DNA from: Streptomyces sp. ISL-43
GTDB taxonomy: Bacteria > Actinomycetota > Actinomycetes > Streptomycetales > Streptomycetaceae
Direction: 5' to 3'
Length of the DNA: 64,000 nucleotides
NCBI RefSeq assembly: GCF_018614195.1
Contig: NZ_JAGGOT010000032.1
Span: 1 to 64,000 of the forward strand
Shown piece by piece: positions 60,585 through 64,000 of this stretch. A model generated the notes under the pieces. The model did no database searches. It had not been told where the DNA came from and was given only the letters and a program-made list of their open reading frames with translations. The position numbers and the translations under genes are program-made. The number at the start of each line of letters is the position of its first letter. Position 1 is the stretch's first letter.

Positions 60585-60938
60585 TCAGCCCGCCGGCGTC
60601 GTGGACTTGAGGGTGCCGTCCGGGGCCGCCAGGAGGACCGGGGTGTCCGGGCCGCCGAGGTCGCGGACCGCCGCGCGGTCGGCGTCGGCGGGGGCGTCGG
60701 CCGCGCTGACGACCGCCGCCGCCTCCAGGGACTGGGCGCCGCTGGCCACCGCCATCGCGACGGCCGTCTGGAGCGCGCTCAGCTTCAGGGAGTCCAGTGT
60801 CACCGTTCCGGCGACGTACGTACGGCCGGTCTCGTCCCGGACCGCCGCCCCCTCGGGCACGCCGTTGCGGGCCCGGGCGCTGCGCGCCAACGTGATGATC
60901 TTGCTGTCTTCGGGGTCGATCCCGGTGCTGTCGGTCAT
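60585..60938 (-). CDS. Cytidine-deaminase-like protein lacking zinc motifs
   Basis: 117 aa. It matches the small protein often annotated as cytidine deaminase in the Streptomyces ybeY-era region (DPEDSKIITLARSARARNG, KLSALQTAVAMAVASGA). I do not see the H-A-E or P-C-x-x-C zinc-binding motifs of true cytidine deaminases, so catalysis is doubtful. TATGCT lies 7 nt before ATG 60938, fitting a leaderless start. It is now 4.5 kb from era because of the inserted genes. Confidence 0.75.
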   Translation of the reverse strand: MTDSTGIDPEDSKIITLARSARARNGVPEGAAVRDETGRTYVAGTVTLDSLKLSALQTAVAMAVASGAQSLEAAAVVSAADAPADADRAAVRDLGGPDTPVLLAAPDGTLKSTTPAG

Positions 60939-61011
60939 AGCCCGAAGCATAGGGAGCGCGTCGGCGCGGCCGCACGACGACCCCGCGGACGCACTCTCCC
61001 CTCCACCCCCG

Positions 61012-61374
61012 CTACGGCCGGTCGAGCCGCAGCCGCTCCGCCTTCGGCAGGCCCGCGACGACCAGGTCGTACGAGTCCTCGACCAGTTCACGGACCAGGG
61101 AGTCGGGCAGGGCGCCGGGCCCGCCCACCGTCACCGTGTTCCAGTGCCGCTTGTTCATGTGCCAGCCCGGCACGATCGCCTCGTGCTCCTCGCGCAGCCG
61201 CACCGCCAGCTCCGGTTCGCACTTGAGGTTGACCTTCAGCGGATCGGCGTCCAGGGCCGTCAGCGCGAACACCTTCCCCAGCACCTTGAACACCGAGGTC
61301 TCCGGCGTGAAGGGGAACTCCTCCACCGCCGCGTTGAAGCCCAGGCAGAAGTCGCGCAGCTCCGCCGGCGTCAT
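61012..61374 (-). CDS. MmcQ/YjbR family protein
   Basis: 120 aa. TPAELRDFCLGFNAAVEEFP, KVFALTALDADPLKVNLKC and PGWHMNKRHWNTVTVGG are the family's conserved blocks. A double-wing DNA-binding-like fold is known for the family, but the biological role is unclear. The start overlaps the end of the CBS-domain gene by 4 nt. Confidence 0.88.
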   Translation of the reverse strand: MTPAELRDFCLGFNAAVEEFPFTPETSVFKVLGKVFALTALDADPLKVNLKCEPELAVRLREEHEAIVPGWHMNKRHWNTVTVGGPGALPDSLVRELVEDSYDLVVAGLPKAERLRLDRP

Positions 61375-62684
61375 TCGCCGTCCTCGCCCTCGCCCGTGCC
61401 CGCCGAAGCGACCACCGGCTCCACCAGCACCGTCACGATCTTGTTCCGCCGTCCCGCCGGGGACTCGGCGGTCAGCCGCAGCGGCCGCCCGTCCGGCAGG
61501 TCCACCACCGCCGAGGCGCCCGCGATCGGCACCCGGCCCAGCGCCTTGGCGAGCAGTCCGCCGACCGTCTCCACGTCCTCGTCGTCGAAGGAGTCGACCT
61601 TGAACAGTTCACCGAGGTCGGTGATGTCCAGGCGCGCGGTGACCCGGTAGCGGTCCGCGCCCAGCTCCTCCACCGGCGCGATCTCCCGGTCGTACTCGTC
61701 GGTGATCTCGCCGACGATCTCCTCGAGGATGTCCTCGATGGTGACGATTCCGGCGGTGCCGCCGTACTCGTCGATGACGACCGCCACGTGGTTGCGCACC
61801 AACTGCATCTCGCGCAGCAGGTCGCCCGCGTTCTTGGTGTCCGGTACGAAGACCGCCGGCCGCATCGCCGTCGAGACCAGGTCGGTCTCCGCCTCCCGGC
61901 TGATGTGCGTCTTGCGGACCAGGTCCTTGAGGTACACGATGCCGACGATGTCGTCCTCGTTCTCCCCGGTCACCGGGATGCGCGAGAAGCCGGACCGCAG
62001 TGCGAGCGTGGTCGCCTGACGGATCGTCTTGTACCGCTCGATGCAGACCAGGTCGGTGCGGGGCACCATGACCTCGCGCACGAGGGTGTCGCCCAGCTCG
62101 AAGACCTGGTGCACCATCCGGCGCTCGTCGTCCTCGATCAGCGATTCCTTCTCCGCCAGGTCGACCATGGCGCGCAGCTCCGCCTCGGAGGCGAAGGGCC
62201 CCTTGCGGAAGCCCTTTCCGGGCGTGAGCGCGTTGCCGATGAGGATCAGCAGCTGCGGGATCGGCCCCATGACGCGGGCGAGCGGTACGAGGACGTACGC
62301 GGCCGCCGTCGCGGTGTTCAGCGGGTGCTGGCGGCCGATGGTGCGCGGAGAGACGCCGACCGCCACGAACGAGACCAGCACCATCACGGCGATGGCCACG
62401 AACAGCGCGGTCCAGTTCTCCCCGAACTCGTCGAGGCAGACGTACGTGACGAGCACGCCCGCCGCCATCTCGCAGGTGACGCGGACCAGCAGCGCGACGT
62501 TGACGTAGCGGGTGGGGTCGGCGGCGACCTGGGCGAGCTTCGCGCTGCCGCGCCGGCCCTCCCGTACGGCCTGTTCGGCGCGGAAGGCGGAGATCCGGGC
62601 GATCCCGGACTCGGCGCATGCCGCGAACCAGGCCACCACGACGAGCAGGACGGCCCCGGTGATCAGCTGAGGGGCGCCGGTCAC
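61371..62684 (-). CDS. Hemolysin-family CBS-domain membrane protein (CorC/YtfL type)
   Basis: 437 aa. An N-terminal DUF21 membrane domain with three or four TM helices (about 5-145), a linker with FASEAELRAMVDLAEKE, two CBS domains (about 205-325, including VMVPRTDLVCIE and VFVPDTKNAGDLLREMQLVR) and a CorC/HlyC C-terminal domain (RYRVTARLDITDLGELF). Proteins of this type are implicated in Mg/Co or ion homeostasis, not haemolysis. GTG 62684 overlaps the ybeY stop by 4 nt. Confidence 0.92.
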   Translation of the reverse strand: MTGAPQLITGAVLLVVVAWFAACAESGIARISAFRAEQAVREGRRGSAKLAQVAADPTRYVNVALLVRVTCEMAAGVLVTYVCLDEFGENWTALFVAIAVMVLVSFVAVGVSPRTIGRQHPLNTATAAAYVLVPLARVMGPIPQLLILIGNALTPGKGFRKGPFASEAELRAMVDLAEKESLIEDDERRMVHQVFELGDTLVREVMVPRTDLVCIERYKTIRQATTLALRSGFSRIPVTGENEDDIVGIVYLKDLVRKTHISREAETDLVSTAMRPAVFVPDTKNAGDLLREMQLVRNHVAVVIDEYGGTAGIVTIEDILEEIVGEITDEYDREIAPVEELGADRYRVTARLDITDLGELFKVDSFDDEDVETVGGLLAKALGRVPIAGASAVVDLPDGRPLRLTAESPAGRRNKIVTVLVEPVVASAGTGEGEDGE

Positions 62685-63178
62685 GAGACGGTCGGTGCCG
62701 GGGACGGGCCGGTCACGCCGCGCTCGCCGCGCCAGCCGTCGACGATGGCCGCCTGGAGGCCGAACATCTCGGCCTTCTCGTCCGGCTCCTCGTGGTCGTA
62801 GCCGAGCAGGTGCAGCACCCCGTGGACGGTCAGGAGCTGGAGCTCCTCGTCCATGGAGTGCCGCGTCGGCGCGTCCTCGCCCTGCTTCTTCGCCACTTCG
62901 GGGCAGAGGACGATGTCACCGAGGAGCCCCTGCGGGGGCTCCTCGTCGTCCTTCGACGGCGGACGCAGTTCGTCCATCGGGAAGGACATGACGTCGGTGG
63001 GTCCGGGCAGATCCATCCACTGGATGTGGAGCTGCTCCATCGCCTCCTCGTCGACGACGATGACGGAGAGCTCCGAGAGCGGGTGGATCCGCATCCGGGT
63101 GAGCGCGTAGCGGGCGATGTCGAGGATCGCCTGCTCGTCGACCTCGGTTCCGGACTCGTTGTTGACGTCGATCGACAT
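62681..63178 (-). CDS. ybeY: Endoribonuclease YbeY
   Basis: 165 aa zinc-dependent endoribonuclease in rRNA maturation. The catalytic HGVLHLLGYDH motif has three metal-binding His, and PTDVMSFPMDE is the conserved preceding block. ATG 63178 gives the family start MSIDVNNESG; further upstream in the frame is non-conserved sequence. It is between phoH (14 nt upstream) and the CBS-domain gene (4-nt overlap). Confidence 0.95.
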   Translation of the reverse strand: MSIDVNNESGTEVDEQAILDIARYALTRMRIHPLSELSVIVVDEEAMEQLHIQWMDLPGPTDVMSFPMDELRPPSKDDEEPPQGLLGDIVLCPEVAKKQGEDAPTRHSMDEELQLLTVHGVLHLLGYDHEEPDEKAEMFGLQAAIVDGWRGERGVTGPSPAPTVS

Positions 63179-63191
63179 GGTGCGCTGGGGT

Positions 63192-64000
63192 CTACTTCCG
63201 CTGGTAGCCGTTCCGGGACTGCTTCGCGTCCTGGCTGTCGTCGTACTTCTCGTACGCGTCGACGATACGGCCGACCAGCTTGTGCCGGACGACATCCTCG
63301 GACGTGAGCCGCGAGAAGTGGATGTCCGGAACCCCTTCGAGGATCTCCTGTACCTGGCGCAGACCGCTCTTGGTGCCGCCCGGCAGGTCGACCTGGGTGA
63401 CGTCACCGGTGACGACGATCTTCGATTCGAAGCCGAGCCTGGTCAGGAACATCTTCATCTGCTCGGGGCTGGTGTTCTGCGCCTCGTCGAGGACGACGAA
63501 CGCCTCGTTCAAGGTGCGACCCCTCATGTACGCGAGGGGGGCCACCTCGATGGTTCCCGCCGCCATGAGCCGCGGGATCGAGTCCGGGTCGATCATGTCG
63601 TGGAGCGCGTCGTAGAGCGGGCGCAGGTACGGGTCGATCTTGTCGAAGAGCGTTCCCGGCAGGAAGCCGAGGCGCTCGCCGGCCTCGACGGCGGGGCGGG
63701 TCAGGATGATCCGGCTGACCTGCTTGGACTGCAGGGCCTGGACCGCCTTGGCCATGGCGAGGTAGGTCTTGCCGGTACCGGCGGGGCCGATGCCGAAGAC
63801 GATCGTGTTCTTGTCGATCGCGTCGACGTACCGCTTCTGGTTGAGGGTCTTGGGACGGATGGTGCGGCCGCGGCTGGAGAGGATGTTCTGGGTGAGCACC
63901 TCCGCGGGCGTCTCGTCCGGTCCCTCGCCGTTGCCGCTCGACTTGAGCATGGCGATCGAGCGTTCCACTGCGTCCTCCGTCATCGGCTGCCCGGTGCGGA
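63192..64000 (-). CDS. PhoH-family ATPase (5' end beyond window)
   Basis: The C-terminal 269 codons of a PhoH-like P-loop ATPase: Walker A FGIGPAGTGKTYLAMAKAV, Walker B AFVVLDEAQN and VVTGDVTQVDLPGG. ATG 63983 is in frame but the frame stays open to the window edge (R-T-G-Q-P before the Met), and full-length homologues have about 80 more N-terminal residues, so the true start lies outside. Head of the phoH-ybeY-CBS-MmcQ-cdd-like cluster. Confidence 0.9.
   Translation of the reverse strand, partial: RTGQPMTEDAVERSIAMLKSSGNGEGPDETPAEVLTQNILSSRGRTIRPKTLNQKRYVDAIDKNTIVFGIGPAGTGKTYLAMAKAVQALQSKQVSRIILTRPAVEAGERLGFLPGTLFDKIDPYLRPLYDALHDMIDPDSIPRLMAAGTIEVAPLAYMRGRTLNEAFVVLDEAQNTSPEQMKMFLTRLGFESKIVVTGDVTQVDLPGGTKSGLRQVQEILEGVPDIHFSRLTSEDVVRHKLVGRIVDAYEKYDDSQDAKQSRNGYQRK

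Noticed and set aside
61609..62619. 336-aa Arg-rich frame overlapping the CBS-domain gene
   Set aside because: Same-strand shadow with Arg/Gly/Pro composition and no domain.

Overview
The window is a high-GC chromosomal segment of a Streptomyces-type actinomycete. Evidence: strong G/C bias at third codon positions, frequent GTG starts, purine-rich GGAGG-type ribosome binding sites, several apparently leaderless genes, and a housekeeping gene content (dnaG, ppdK, dusB, glyS, znuACB-zur, uppS-recO, leuA, era, ybeY, phoH) that looks like the core of a Streptomyces chromosome. I see no rRNA, tRNA, CRISPR array, insertion sequence, phage or secondary-metabolite cluster.

Region 1 (1-24100) is built around nitrate and nitrite assimilation. 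It holds a molybdenum nitrate reductase (25-2193), a sirohydrochlorin chelatase-like gene that could supply siroheme (4269-5000), and an operon of an FAD oxidoreductase plus NirB and NirD (18842-23042). A group III truncated hemoglobin lies just beyond (23627-24091). GTAAC/GAAAC half-sites spaced 22 bp apart lie in front of nasA and in front of the nir operon and are candidate GlnR sites. Between these genes are a dGTPase, an FAD oxidoreductase, primase (dnaG), a DUF1059 gene with a probable CTG start, a lipoprotein/histidine-kinase pair without a response regulator, and a secreted protein/class F sortase pair.

Region 2 (24400-40140) carries a TAT-exported PhoX/DUF839 protein, a DUF5937-like ArsR regulator, pyruvate phosphate dikinase, DusB and a 14-TM MFS exporter. 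After these come small regulator/effector modules: MarR with a DoxX-like protein, SRPBCC with MarR, and aldo/keto reductase with TetR. Each module has a palindrome at its promoter. VC0807-like and glycyl-tRNA synthetase genes share a strong hairpin.

Region 3 (40250-50800) contains the zinc-uptake system znuA-znuC-znuB-zur with a candidate Zur operator, then YcxB, UppS, RecO, an NCS2 purine/uracil permease with a structured leader, a TerB-like protein, and leuA. leuA is preceded by a 15-codon leader peptide with four consecutive Leu codons, a classical amino-acid attenuator layout.

Region 4 (50990-64000) contains a protealysin-like M4 protease followed by its probable inhibitor emfourin, a GNAT, a broken SMI1/KNR4 fragment, a methyltransferase, and a two-gene cell-surface operon: a WxL-domain protein plus a WxL-interacting-like membrane protein. 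The second surface gene runs in frame without a stop codon into era. The usual era neighbours (phoH, ybeY, CBS-domain hemolysin, MmcQ, cytidine-deaminase-like) lie 4.5-9 kb away, separated by GlxA-type regulator, MFS and VOC genes. This suggests that an insertion split the era operon. The surface-protein::Era fusion and the broken synteny around it are the most unusual signals in the window.
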